The notes: generated by a model from the sequence alone, not told the origin. 40,222 bases of DNA from Planctomycetaceae bacterium (GCA_003445035.1 DLVV01000387.1:1-40222); one strand, 5' to 3'. Positions 1 to 8,291 are shown, numbered from the stretch's first letter. Numbers and translations: made by a program.

Positions 1-60
1 ACCGCAAAACGACCAACCGCAAAAACACCAACTGCGAAACGACCAACCAAAACCACACCC
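1..60 (+). repeat. Tandem 15-bp coding repeat
   Basis: Three and a half units of 15 bases, each starting ACCGCAAAACGACCA or a close variant, lie in frame and encode T-A-K-R-P, T-A-K-T-P, T-A-K-R-P and then the degenerate T-K-T-T-P. The array runs off the left edge, so its full copy number is unknown. It looks like a basic, proline-punctuated linker. Confidence 0.7.
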
Positions 61-1482
61 GTCAACAATTCGAACGCCCGGCCTTCCAGGGGAACCGAAA
101 CCTCGCCATCGAGCCCCACATCCCGTAGCACACTCACTTCACGAATTCGCAATCGCAGCGGCTCAACCCGCAACGTTCGCCGCGGCTCCTCCTCTTCACC
201 CGCCGCACGGGGACTCACAATTCGCCGCACCCCGAAAACGCCGCGGCCGCCCCGCGGCTCACGGATTGAGCGAAACGGGCAGGTCCGCGCCCCCAACGGC
301 AAACGGTCCAACACCGTCCGACGCACGAATTTCGCGGACCGTTTGAACTCGGGACAATTGCGAGGACTGTCCAATTCCCGAGTGGGCCGAAAACTGAATT
401 TCGGCCGTCAGTTTGAGATGTCGCGCCGCGGAGATGTTGCCCGCCGACTGCGGCTGACCCGCTCTCTGAACCGCCTCGGGGGTTGGCAGTCCCGCCACTT
501 TCATGGCCACGTTCACAGCAGTTTTGTCAGCCTGCATTTCGGGAGCTGGTACGCCGGCCCGTCATTCTATCCCGCGCATTGCTGGACCCCTCACTGGAGC
601 CCCTGGGTGTCCTGGTCCTGGTGGGATCGTTGCCTGCCGATCTGTGACCCTCGTCCGATCTTTTGCCGCCCGGTGATCTGTCGCCCCTGCCGCCCCTGGG
701 CCTCCTGGCGTTATCCGACCTGGGTAAGTCTACCGATCGTCGTCAGCGGCACCTGGGTCGACGTGCCCAGGGTTGCCTCCAAAGATCGCGACCTTCAGTT
801 GCTCGCCGTTCGGTTTGTTGATGCCGGTCATCCTGAACAGAAAACCGGACCCCGATACCGCGTCTGGTTCCGCAACAATGACGACAAGAAACTGCGAAAA
901 GACTTCAACATCATGCTGCTGGCCTCCAACGATCGAGATCCCTCCAGTGATGTCCCCCAGGCGGGTGTCGAGATCGACAACATCGATGCCGGGGCCATCC
1001 GCACCGTCGACATTCGGCTCCCATTCGAAGCGTCAACTCTCGCACGGGACGCAAAAGACCGAGCCGTCCCCTTCCGTTTCCTGCACGTCCTTGTTGACTC
1101 GCACCAGGACGTCGACGAATCTTTTGAAGAGAACAACGGGGTCGTTTTGGCTCGAGGAGATGTCCTTCCTGTCGACCCGTCCAGTTTCTCCACCGATGTC
1201 ACGTCCGGTTCACCGGGTTCGATGATCAACGTTGCCGGAGAGGGCTTCGGTCCCGAGCCGGGTGAAGTCATCGTCCACGTCAACGACCTGGAACTTCAGG
1301 CCGAGATCTATGGCTGGTATGACCTCGGGGTCCACTTCAAGCTCCCGCCGCTCCCGGTGGCCGTCGAGACACAGGCCGAGATCGTCGTGGTTCGCGGCGA
1401 CGGCGCCGTCTCAAACCCCGTGCAGGTGCTAATCGTGCCTGCCAAGACGCCGGTCACGCCGCCGCCAGTACCGGGCAAATGA
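1..1482 (+). CDS. Arg-rich and Trp/Cys-rich protein with CARDB-like and IPT/TIG-like domains (5' end outside window)
   Basis: The frame is open from base 1 to the TGA at 1480-1482 (493 codons), so the start lies upstream of the window; the first in-frame ATG, at 418, falls inside the protein. Region 1 (codons 1-20) is a tandem T-A-K-R/T-P pentapeptide. Region 2 (to about codon 180) is very rich in Arg, Ser and Thr. Region 3 (codons 183-241) is packed with Trp, Cys, Pro and Tyr, including WSPWVSWSWWD, a pattern I associate with planctomycete secreted proteins. Region 4 (about codons 257-385) resembles a CARDB-type beta sandwich, with D-x-D-E-S-x-E-x-N-N near its end. Region 5 ends in an IPT/TIG-like fold (GSPGSMINVAGEGFGP). 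The protein is probably exported and structural or adhesive, but no signal peptide can be checked. An intrinsic terminator follows the gene. The domain names are inference from pattern. Confidence 0.72.
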   Translation, partial: TAKRPTAKTPTAKRPTKTTPVNNSNARPSRGTETSPSSPTSRSTLTSRIRNRSGSTRNVRRGSSSSPAARGLTIRRTPKTPRPPRGSRIERNGQVRAPNGKRSNTVRRTNFADRLNSGQLRGLSNSRVGRKLNFGRQFEMSRRGDVARRLRLTRSLNRLGGWQSRHFHGHVHSSFVSLHFGSWYAGPSFYPAHCWTPHWSPWVSWSWWDRCLPICDPRPIFCRPVICRPCRPWASWRYPTWVSLPIVVSGTWVDVPRVASKDRDLQLLAVRFVDAGHPEQKTGPRYRVWFRNNDDKKLRKDFNIMLLASNDRDPSSDVPQAGVEIDNIDAGAIRTVDIRLPFEASTLARDAKDRAVPFRFLHVLVDSHQDVDESFEENNGVVLARGDVLPVDPSSFSTDVTSGSPGSMINVAGEGFGPEPGEVIVHVNDLELQAEIYGWYDLGVHFKLPPLPVAVETQAEIVVVRGDGAVSNPVQVLIVPAKTPVTPPPVPGK

Positions 1483-1503
1483 CCCGCGGCCAGTAGCAGC
1501 AGG

Positions 1504-1542
1504 ACAGGGGTCGAGCCACAAGGCTCGATCCCTGTTTTGTTT
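1504..1542 (+). terminator. Rho-independent terminator
   Basis: A 14-bp stem (ACAGGGGTCGAGCC at 1504-1517 against GGCTCGATCCCTGT at 1522-1535, one G-T pair) encloses the tetraloop ACAA and is followed by a T-rich tail (TTTGTTT, 1536-1542). It lies 22 bases past the stop at 1482 and is oriented to end plus-strand transcription. On the minus strand there is no T tract after the stem, so it should not terminate the convergent 1667..2713 gene. Confidence 0.88.
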
Positions 1543-1666
1543 AATTCCGCGAGTGTATTGGGCCGTTTGACCCGCTGCCCACGTTGATCATCCTTCAACT
1601 CGTCTTTTTCACTAGTCCCTTACCCGCAGTAAACTTATGGATATCCGCGGGATCCCAGGCCGTCAC

Positions 1667-2713
1667 TCAAGCTGGCTCGACAACAACCGGGCTTGCGGCT
1701 TCAGCAGCAGAATCGACCACCGTCGCCTCCAGGGGAGCGGTAGTCCCTTCTGAAGACACTCGCACCACGTCGCCGCTCCGGTACTTCCAATCCCTGGTAC
1801 TGAAACTCAGTTTGCTCGTGCCAAAGAAGTGAAGATGCACATCACCAGGAACCCGATGCTGGGTGTATTTGAAATGGTGATCCTCACAATTGGCCAGTGA
1901 GTGGCACATATAGTTTTCGCCGCTCTTGAGTGGGCCACTCTCATAAATCGTCTCGCCATCCCGCTGGACCGTGCATTGCAGGTCAATATCCGAAAAGTCC
2001 CAATCGGTGATCAGTTCCGGGCCCACCGCACACGTCCGCAACTTCGACGGAGCCAGGTACAGGTAGTTGATCTTCTCGGTCTCGTGATCGGACCATTCGA
2101 TCCCCAGCGAAAAACCCAATCGCCTGGGAACACCGGTCGGATCAACGATGTAGCATCCGACGATCTCCGGCTCCTCCCCACCATCCAAACCGTAGGCGGG
2201 CAGATCGAGACATCCCCCCGGCCCCCGCAACGTGGCCCCATTCCCCTTGTAGAACCATTCGGGCATCGCACCCCGTGCACCGCCATCGGGCTTTCCGTCG
2301 GCCAATCCCATTGCGAACATCCTCGCAGAATCGGTCGTCGGCTCCTCCTCGACAGCAGTCTCTCCCGAGTGCATCTTGTCGCGGGACTCCATTCCTCCAG
2401 TGTGAGTCAGCCCGGTACCGGAAACCAAAAGATAATGAGGATCCGGATGATCCAGGGGAGGGTGCAGGAAGGGCGAGTCGCCTCCGGGCGGTGCCGCGAG
2501 CAATTCGGAATAATCCACGCGAGGCGGCCCCTCCCCGGCGATGGCCTGTGACAGCCGCTCTTCGAAACTCACCCCATTTCGACAGGCCGAGTCGAACACG
2601 GCCGCCACCCGGTCGAGCGACCCATCCACCGCTGTCACATCCAGGAGCGTGTCCCCGTCGACCACGCCGACGCGCCGCCCTTCACCCGGTATTTCCCATT
2701 GCACCACCCGCAT
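1667..2713 (-). CDS. AraD1/GguC-family protein (fumarylacetoacetase-like fold)
   Basis: The 348-residue protein resembles the AraD1/GguC branch of the fumarylacetoacetate hydrolase superfamily. Members act on 2-keto-3-deoxy sugar acids, for example 2-keto-3-deoxy-L-arabinonate dehydratase. Visible landmarks are SGTGLTHTGG (about 98-107), a probable metal-binding GGEEPEIVGC (about 178-187) and the family-like LGFSLGIEWSDHE (199-211). The ATG at 2713 was chosen because the protein fold begins at MRVVQWEIPG and GAGGGGG lies just upstream; the open frame extends 44 poor-looking codons further. Ten bases separate it from the oxidoreductase upstream, so it is the last gene of a minus-strand operon. 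It probably performs the late step of sugar-acid breakdown. The exact substrate is unknown. Confidence 0.82.
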   Translation of the reverse strand: MRVVQWEIPGEGRRVGVVDGDTLLDVTAVDGSLDRVAAVFDSACRNGVSFEERLSQAIAGEGPPRVDYSELLAAPPGGDSPFLHPPLDHPDPHYLLVSGTGLTHTGGMESRDKMHSGETAVEEEPTTDSARMFAMGLADGKPDGGARGAMPEWFYKGNGATLRGPGGCLDLPAYGLDGGEEPEIVGCYIVDPTGVPRRLGFSLGIEWSDHETEKINYLYLAPSKLRTCAVGPELITDWDFSDIDLQCTVQRDGETIYESGPLKSGENYMCHSLANCEDHHFKYTQHRVPGDVHLHFFGTSKLSFSTRDWKYRSGDVVRVSSEGTTAPLEATVVDSAAEAASPVVVEPA

Positions 2714-2723
2714 CGTTTCCCCC

Positions 2724-3887
2724 TCACTCCTCGGTAATGGCTTCCCACGTCCGGGTTTCCCAACTCCGTGCCATTGCCGCCTGCACGGCAGCGACCCGGG
2801 CCATGTGATCAAACCCCGGCTCAACCTGCACGCCGGACACAACACCCCGCAGGAACTCGTGAACCTCTATGGTCATCAGGTCCTCATAACCCAGCCCCAC
2901 AGCGCCTCCCGGATTGAAATCGCCATGGCGAGGAAATCCAGGACGGCTCTGAAGCCGAGCGTAACCGGGACGAGCCCCGGCCTGGTCGTCCAGAAACAAC
3001 TCCAACTCATTCATCCGTTCAAAACTCCAACGCGCCGATCCGTTGGTCCCGTTGAGTTCAAAGGTGTGTTCGCAGTCTGATCCTCCGATCACTCGACAGA
3101 CCTCCAGCGTCCCCCTCGCCCCGTTGGCAAAACGCACCATCGCACCCACGTAATCTTCATTCGTGACCGCCGCAGACGGACCATCCTCGCTCACCGCAAA
3201 ATGCGTCCCGGTCTCGCTGGGGAGCGGTCGCTCGGCAATGAACGTTTCGTTCTCCGACACCACTTCCGCCAGTGGCCCGGCCAGCATCAGCGCCATATCC
3301 ACAGCATGTGACATCAGGTCGCCAAGCACACCGTAGCCGGCCTTGTCTCGCTCAAATCGCCAGGACAACACACTGTTTGGGTTGTGCCCGTAACCACAAA
3401 AGAATCGTCCACGGTAATGCGTCAACTGCCCCAAACGTCCCTCCTGGATCAATGCCAACAGGTGCTGCACGACCGGGCTCCATCGATAACAAAACCCGGT
3501 GAACGTGATCATCCCTGACGCTTCGGCGGCGTCCACGATTTCCCTGGTCTCTGACGGATCGCGGCCAACGGGCTTCTCGCAGAACACGTGTTTTCCCGCA
3601 TCAAGCGCCGCCAGGCACATCTCTCGGTGCAACCAGTTCGGCGAGGTGATGCTGACCACCTCAACGTCCGGGTCGGCCAACACATCACGCCAATCTTCCA
3701 CCGACCGCTCGAAACCAAATCGCCGGCAGGCCTCGCTGGTGCGGTCCGAGTCGGTATCGGCACACACTTTCAGTCGAGGAACGATCCCCGATTCCGGAAA
3801 CCGATTGACGACCTGCTGATAAGCACGACTGTGTGTCATGCCCATCCAGCCCATGGCGATCACACCGATGCCAACCTCGCGCGTCAT
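2724..3887 (-). CDS. Gfo/Idh/MocA-family NAD(P)-dependent oxidoreductase
   Basis: The protein has 387 residues, typical for the family. It begins with a Rossmann nucleotide-binding segment (VGIGVIAMGWMGMTHS, residues 5-20), carries the family motif EKPVG (104-108) and has a probable catalytic patch GDLMSHAVDMA (D190, H194). Such enzymes oxidise or reduce sugars, inositols and their acids with NAD(P). The start is fixed by the Rossmann strand, yet no SD precedes it. Instead its ATG overlaps the TGA of a short upstream frame (ATGA at 3887-3884), suggesting translational coupling. Neighbours are an enolase-superfamily dehydratase and an AraD1-like enzyme, consistent with sugar-acid metabolism. 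The substrate is not determinable here. Confidence 0.88.
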   Translation of the reverse strand: MTREVGIGVIAMGWMGMTHSRAYQQVVNRFPESGIVPRLKVCADTDSDRTSEACRRFGFERSVEDWRDVLADPDVEVVSITSPNWLHREMCLAALDAGKHVFCEKPVGRDPSETREIVDAAEASGMITFTGFCYRWSPVVQHLLALIQEGRLGQLTHYRGRFFCGYGHNPNSVLSWRFERDKAGYGVLGDLMSHAVDMALMLAGPLAEVVSENETFIAERPLPSETGTHFAVSEDGPSAAVTNEDYVGAMVRFANGARGTLEVCRVIGGSDCEHTFELNGTNGSARWSFERMNELELFLDDQAGARPGYARLQSRPGFPRHGDFNPGGAVGLGYEDLMTIEVHEFLRGVVSGVQVEPGFDHMARVAAVQAAMARSWETRTWEAITEE

Positions 3888-3979
3888 GACTTGATGAACA
3901 CCGTTTCAGGGTGAAGGGACGTTTTCGGGACTTGATGGTAGCCCAACGCTTCGCACAGGGCACGCACGCCGCGATCCAC
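3884..3979 (-). CDS. Possible small ORF between the dehydratase and the oxidoreductase
   Basis: After the TAG of the enolase-superfamily gene (3997-3995) the same frame stays open for 36 codons, reading WAKCPVDRGVRALCEALG and then YHQVPKTSLHPETVFIKS, to a TGA at 3886-3884. That TGA overlaps the ATG of the next gene as ATGA. A GTG at 3979 would give a 31-residue product. Third-position GC is about two thirds, as in coding DNA. It has no clear SD and resembles no family I recognise. It could be a small gene, a read-through tail of the dehydratase or the remnant of a deleted gene. The overlap and the missing SD of the downstream gene are the main arguments that it is translated. Confidence 0.3.
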   Translation of the reverse strand: MDRGVRALCEALGYHQVPKTSLHPETVFIKS

Positions 3980-3994
3980 GGGGCACTTCGCCCA

Positions 3995-5098
3995 CTACGC
4001 AACCCGGAATCGCTCCATCAGCTTCTCACTGATCTCCAGCCCCAGGCCGGGTCCCTCCGGGGCCAGGACCCATCCGTCCTCCAGTCGCAAGGGCTCAACG
4101 AAAGCGGGCGTCAACCACGGCATGTATTCCAGGCCCTCAACGCCCGGGATCCCGCAGGCCAGGTGCACCGACGCCTCCATCATCAGATGGGGCTCAACCG
4201 GACAGCGATAGACTTCACAAAGAGAAGCGATCCGCAGAAACTCCGTCACGCCCCCCACCCTGGCCAGGTCCGGCTGTACGATCTCGACCGCCCCGGCCTG
4301 GAGAAACGAGTGAATTTCGAACCGTGACCCCAGGGTTTCCCCCAGCGCCACGGGGATATCCAGTCGCCGACTCAGCCTCGCATGGCCGATCACATCATCA
4401 CAGAGCATCGGCTCCTCGAACCAGGCACACCCCAACGCCTCGAAAGCTCTTCCGGCACGCGTGGCACGCGGCAGATCCCACTTCTGGTTCGCGTCGACTG
4501 CGATCCAGGCATCGTCCCCCAACGCCGCCCGAACCTGGCTGACCCGTTGGATATCGATTTCGGGATCTTCGTGCCCCACCTTCAGCTTCACTCCCCGCAT
4601 CCCCTGGCCGAGATACTCTCTGCCAGCCTCGACGATTTCCTCGACGCTCATATTCAGCCACCCACCGTCAGATCCGTAGACAGGGGCACGATCACGCCGA
4701 CCACCAAGCAAGCGGTATAGAGGCAATTCGGCCATTTGGGCCCGCAGATCCCAAAGTGCCAGGTCCACGGCAGCGATCGCCTGGGTCACAAGCCCGTGCC
4801 GACCCACCCCCTGCGTCTTCCAATACAACTTGTGGAGTATCTGTTCATGGTCACACGCGGCCAAACCGAGCAACTCCGGCCCGATGTCATCCTGGATCAC
4901 GCCTCGCATGGCCGTTCCTCCGGCGGCCAGCGCCCAGGTGTACCCCCGGCCCACTCGACCACTGTCGGTCGTCAGTGTCACCACTGGCATGAAGACCGTC
5001 GTCAGGCCTGCCCCTCGGTCACCACTGGACATGCCCGAGACGACCGGACGGGCCAGCGGGATGGCCAGCAACTGCGCCTCACATGAGCGGATCTTCAT
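3995..5098 (-). CDS. Mandelate racemase/muconate lactonizing-type enzyme (enolase superfamily, probable sugar-acid dehydratase)
   Basis: The 367-residue protein shows the full mandelate racemase-subgroup active site. The KxK motif is K171/K173 (GVKLKVG). Metal ligands are D202 (VDANQKW), E228 (WFEEPM) and E254 (ALGETL). The Asp-His dyad is D277 (QPDLARVGG) and H304 (VEPHLMMEAS). These enzymes abstract the proton alpha to a carboxylate, commonly dehydrating aldonic acids. The ATG at 5098 was chosen because GGAG lies six bases upstream and the N-terminus fits the family; in-frame starts at 5134 and 5110 are less likely. It overlaps the upstream gene by 20 bases, indicating an operon. An in-frame tail after its TAG is described separately. 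Confidence 0.88.
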   Translation of the reverse strand: MKIRSCEAQLLAIPLARPVVSGMSSGDRGAGLTTVFMPVVTLTTDSGRVGRGYTWALAAGGTAMRGVIQDDIGPELLGLAACDHEQILHKLYWKTQGVGRHGLVTQAIAAVDLALWDLRAQMAELPLYRLLGGRRDRAPVYGSDGGWLNMSVEEIVEAGREYLGQGMRGVKLKVGHEDPEIDIQRVSQVRAALGDDAWIAVDANQKWDLPRATRAGRAFEALGCAWFEEPMLCDDVIGHARLSRRLDIPVALGETLGSRFEIHSFLQAGAVEIVQPDLARVGGVTEFLRIASLCEVYRCPVEPHLMMEASVHLACGIPGVEGLEYMPWLTPAFVEPLRLEDGWVLAPEGPGLGLEISEKLMERFRVA

Positions 5099-5906
5099 GC
5101 CCGACTCCATCGCCCTGCACTGTGCTGATTTCATCTCGCGAGATCTTGTCGACGCTCAACGGGTTGAATGTCTGGCAGGTTCCCGACCGCAACGCCACCT
5201 CGATGCGACCGCCTGTCAGTACGAAGTACTGCACCAGGTACCCCCCACCCTGCATCACCTGGAACTGAAACTCGCCATCCCCCAACCCTTCGACCCACCC
5301 TGGAGACTCCTCTGCGAACCTGGAGTCACCAACCACCTCCGAAGGCAATGCAGCGATCAACGTCCCCGGCTCATCTCCGATCACCTCGGCCATTCGCCGT
5401 CGAGCGTCGACCATGAACCGGACCACGCGCTCCCCGTACCGGAACTCATCATCTCCACCTCGTTCCGGAGGCACGACACCAAGGGTCAGATGGTGCAAAA
5501 ACGGATTTCCATATCCCTGGCTCAGCATTTGACGGCTCGCTGCCTCGTCCACCGGATGCACCACCGCAACGTAACGAAACCATCCTTCCTGATACGCCGC
5601 ACTTCCCGGATCCAGCCGTGCCGAGACATTGATGTAATCGCAGCCATCCACAGGCGAGGGGTAGCAGCGGGTGTCCCAGCCCAGATCGTAACCGACCGAC
5701 TTCAACGGCCCGGCCACGAGTTGGGGGGGATCCGTGAAAATCGCCGCATGATCGGGGGCCAGTTCAATCTCAACCCCTGCCTCTGCGCTCTTACGTGCCA
5801 CATCCAACGCCTCGCCGAAACGGTCGGCCGCATTGGCGATCGGCAGCACGTCAGAAAAGTTTCGAGGCAATTCGAAACCACCGGAAAGGGATCCGGAACC
5901 GGACAT
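5079..5906 (-). CDS. Uncharacterised protein, first gene of the sugar-acid operon
   Basis: I do not recognise this 275-residue soluble protein. It has no signal peptide or membrane span. A histidine pair in FLHHLTLGVVPPE (mid-protein) and a Gly-rich strand region MQGGGYLVQYFVLTGG near the C-terminus suggest a beta-rich fold. A distant vicinal-oxygen-chelate or sugar-binding relationship is possible but unproven. The ATG at 5906 was preferred over the frame's first start at 5984 because GAGAGAAACG precedes it, like the leader of the AraD1 gene, and the extra residues are Arg/Cys-rich and unlike the rest. It overlaps the dehydratase start by 20 bases and so probably shares its pathway. The 165 bases upstream, to the exbD stop, show no convincing gene. 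Confidence 0.72.
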   Translation of the reverse strand: MSGSGSLSGGFELPRNFSDVLPIANAADRFGEALDVARKSAEAGVEIELAPDHAAIFTDPPQLVAGPLKSVGYDLGWDTRCYPSPVDGCDYINVSARLDPGSAAYQEGWFRYVAVVHPVDEAASRQMLSQGYGNPFLHHLTLGVVPPERGGDDEFRYGERVVRFMVDARRRMAEVIGDEPGTLIAALPSEVVGDSRFAEESPGWVEGLGDGEFQFQVMQGGGYLVQYFVLTGGRIEVALRSGTCQTFNPLSVDKISRDEISTVQGDGVGHEDPLM

Positions 5907-6071
5907 CGTTTCTCTCACACGTGGCCTGCGATCGCGAAACCGACATCGTATCGGCTGCACCGAAGACGAACAATCCGCGGCCACGCCCCGTGCCCGCCCT
6001 CGTCCGACAGCTGGCCGTCAATGCGATGCCGACCATCGAGCCGCGGTGGCCCGGATACACGACGAGTCGTC

Positions 6072-6482
6072 CTACCGCGATTCCTCAACGTAGTCATGGG
6101 CGACATCGACATGCTTCGCACCGGCCGACCGCGCTGCCTCCAGGACTCGAACAAACGTCGCGTGGTCAGAGCGTGCGTCACCACGATAGGTCACCACCTT
6201 GCGGCGAGAACCGGACACCAACGGAGCAAGTCGCTCGGAGAGTTCCTCCAGGTCGAGTTTCCGGCCATTGAGCAACACCTGCCCCTGGCGATCGACGGTC
6301 ACCACCATCTCGGGAGACTGCACCTCACTGGCGATCGCCGCGTCAGGAAGATCAAGATCGATGGCCGGAGCCAGCATCGTGGAACTCAGCATGAAAAAGA
6401 TCAACAACAGAAAAACGCAGTCGATCAACGGACTGAGTTCGATCGCAAGCGACGGCCGACGTTGGCGCGGAATGTGATCCAT
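6072..6482 (-). CDS. exbD: ExbD/TolR-family biopolymer transport protein
   Basis: The protein has 136 residues, normal for ExbD. It has a short basic cytoplasmic N-terminus (RQRR) and one membrane helix (about 19-38) carrying the proton-relay aspartate D21 in SPLIDCVFLLLIFFM. A periplasmic domain follows, with the family-like segment DRQGQVLLNGRKLDLEEL. With ExbB it converts proton-motive force into motion of TonB. It starts three bases after the exbB stop (6486), so the two are co-transcribed. Only one ExbD is present, whereas many planctomycete clusters have two. TolR is the alternative name, but the nearby TonB and receptor favour ExbD. Confidence 0.9.
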   Translation of the reverse strand: MDHIPRQRRPSLAIELSPLIDCVFLLLIFFMLSSTMLAPAIDLDLPDAAIASEVQSPEMVVTVDRQGQVLLNGRKLDLEELSERLAPLVSGSRRKVVTYRGDARSDHATFVRVLEAARSAGAKHVDVAHDYVEESR

Positions 6483-6485
6483 CGA

Positions 6486-7175
6486 CTACACCACCGACCG
6501 CACTTGCGAAGCGGCCACCACGGTTTCCGAGTCACCCGACTCTTCCCGTGGCACACTCCCGTCCGGCAGCCACTCGTCCAACTGTGATGTGATCCACTGC
6601 ATCTGCAACGCGGCACGGCCAGCGACCGACTGCAACAAGTGATAAGCCGCCAGGCAGGGCAGGGCGATCGTCAACCCGCATACGGTCGTCAGCAACGCCG
6701 ACCAGATTCCGCTGGCCAGGTCGCCCGGTTGCACCTGTCCCCCTTTGAGTTCGATCTGGTGAAACGCCCCGACCAGTCCGGCCACGGTCCCCAGCAGGCC
6801 CAGCAGCGGCGTGGCGTGAGTGATGATACCCAGCCAATTCAACCGACGGTCGTAGCGGGCCACCTGCTGCGAGGCCTCCCGAAGCACGACCTGATCCCTG
6901 AACGGCTTCTGCGCGTCACGGTGCCTCAGATAGGCCACGACTACCCTGTGCAACGGTCGTTCACTTGAGCCGAGACGGTCAGCCAACTGGCCCAGTGACC
7001 CGTCTTCGATTCGCGACTGCAATTCGGACAACAACGGGCCGTAGGCCACCCGCAGCCGCCGGTAAACCATCAACCTTTCGGCTATCAGTGCGACAGCGAG
7101 AACCGAACAGCCCAGCAGTGGCCACATGACCGGACCACCGCGGTCAAACAACTCTGTAACGCTCTGACCCCACAT
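6486..7175 (-). CDS. exbB: MotA/TolQ/ExbB proton-channel family protein
   Basis: The 229-residue protein has three predicted membrane helices: residues about 14-37 (VMWPLLGCSVLAVALIAERL), a Gly-rich second helix (HATPLLGLLGTVAGLVGAF) and a third (SALLTTVCGLTIALPCLAAY). The Thr/Gly-rich helices two and three are the family signature for the channel. A long cytoplasmic loop lies between helices one and two. It partners with the ExbD encoded just downstream. The gene is divergent from tonB across 141 bases, in which a minus-strand promoter candidate is described separately. The last 30 residues are acidic and Ser-rich with no clear function. Confidence 0.9.
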   Translation of the reverse strand: MWGQSVTELFDRGGPVMWPLLGCSVLAVALIAERLMVYRRLRVAYGPLLSELQSRIEDGSLGQLADRLGSSERPLHRVVVAYLRHRDAQKPFRDQVVLREASQQVARYDRRLNWLGIITHATPLLGLLGTVAGLVGAFHQIELKGGQVQPGDLASGIWSALLTTVCGLTIALPCLAAYHLLQSVAGRAALQMQWITSQLDEWLPDGSVPREESGDSETVVAASQVRSVV

Positions 7176-7247
7176 TCACACGTCACCATCACGACAAACG
7201 GCCGATCCATCCCGTACTCAGGATGTCACGCACTTTGGCGAGGTGCT

Positions 7248-7277
7248 ATTCTGAGGCGCACTGGCGAAGCTTGTCTA
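7248..7277 (-). promoter_or_regulatory. Candidate sigma-70-type promoter for exbB-exbD
   Basis: Read on the minus strand, TAGACA (7277-7272, five of six matches to TTGACA) is followed by an 18-base spacer and CAGAAT (7253-7248, four of six matches to TATAAT). This would give a leader of about 65 bases before the exbB ATG at 7175. It is a visual match only. Confidence 0.32.
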
Positions 7278-7316
7278 CCCGCCACGCCTCCTCCCCAAAC
7301 AGCAATCCACAACGTC

Positions 7317-8291
7317 GTGTCCCCACTGCGTGATCCACTTCTGCTGACACTGCTGGCCAGCTCCCTGGCTCACGGCACGGCCTTTCTGCTGCAGCCGGCT
7401 ACAACGGCGGCACCAACGGCGACTGTACGTGCTGGACGTACCGCCGTGCGGCTCCAACCATCTCTCGCGGCCCCCCCGCCGCCGCTCCTGGAACAATCCG
7501 TGACTCAACCCACGCCACCGGACACGGTTCCCGTGGACCAGGAAATCCCGTCTCCTGAAAACGTCTTGTCCGCTTCCAGTTCCCCCCCGCGTCAAACTCC
7601 CAGGATTGCCCCACCATCACGGCCGAATCCGCCTCAACTCACGTCCTCCTCGATCACTCCTGTCATCCGCCGCCCGATACGCTCAAAACGCACTCCACTC
7701 CACCGTGTGGCCCCACCTCCGACGGCCCCATCCCCCCGCCAAGACAACACCTTTTCGGCAGTCCGGACACCCAACAGCCCCCGGATAAGTACTCCGCCCG
7801 GCCAACTCGTCACGACCCTGCCGCGGCCCACACCGACAACCCAGGACCACTTTCGCCCCAGCTCTTCGCCTCACTCACCCGCTCCGGTGGAAACCGCCTC
7901 ACTGGCCCCCAGGGCGCCCCGCCCACGACCGACTGAGCGACCCCGCCCCAAAAAAGCGGCCCCCGCTCCGTCGCTAGACCAGCCGGCCTCGCGGCAGGAC
8001 TTTGGCGGCCCTCGCACACTTCCCACCGCGGTCCCAGACAATCCGCTCCCGGTCTACCCCGCCGCCGCTGCGAAACGACGACGACAGGGCACAGTCATCA
8101 TTTCAATGGCCATCAACGCCAACGGACGCGTAGCCGCTGCGTCCGTTCATCGCAGCAGCGGGCACTCGGACCTCGACGCCGCGGCAATCGACGCAGCGCG
8201 GCAATGGACCTTTCGGCCCGCACAACGGGCCGGCACAGCAGTGGCCATCACGGTTCTCAAGCCGTTCCGGTTCGTCCTGGAATCCCGGTGA
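7317..8291 (+). CDS. tonB: TonB-family energy transducer
   Basis: The 324-residue protein has a TonB layout. A short hydrophobic N-terminal anchor (about residues 8-26) is followed by a very long Pro/Thr/Ser/Arg-rich linker (about 30-235) that should span the periplasm. The C-terminal domain (about 240-324) carries YPAAAAKRRRQGTV, the SSGHSDLDAAAIDAARQWTF core and a closing KPFRFVLE. The start is a GTG at 7317 with no good SD. It is divergent from exbB/exbD and convergent with the receptor gene, whose stop lies 24 bases away. Together these genes form one uptake module. The linker is rich in basic residues and C-homopolymer runs, which may vary in length between strains. Confidence 0.85.
   Translation: MSPLRDPLLLTLLASSLAHGTAFLLQPATTAAPTATVRAGRTAVRLQPSLAAPPPPLLEQSVTQPTPPDTVPVDQEIPSPENVLSASSSPPRQTPRIAPPSRPNPPQLTSSSITPVIRRPIRSKRTPLHRVAPPPTAPSPRQDNTFSAVRTPNSPRISTPPGQLVTTLPRPTPTTQDHFRPSSSPHSPAPVETASLAPRAPRPRPTERPRPKKAAPAPSLDQPASRQDFGGPRTLPTAVPDNPLPVYPAAAAKRRRQGTVIISMAINANGRVAAASVHRSSGHSDLDAAAIDAARQWTFRPAQRAGTAVAITVLKPFRFVLESR

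Noticed and set aside
259..537. Minus-strand open frame of 92 codons near the left edge.
   Set aside because: The plus-strand frame is continuous through this region and includes the tandem repeat and the conserved Trp/Cys block, so the minus frame is best read as its shadow.
4830..6587. Plus-strand open frame of 585 codons across 4830..6587.
   Set aside because: It runs antisense to four minus-strand genes, three of them with clear family motifs, and its product is His/Arg/Pro-rich with no domain.
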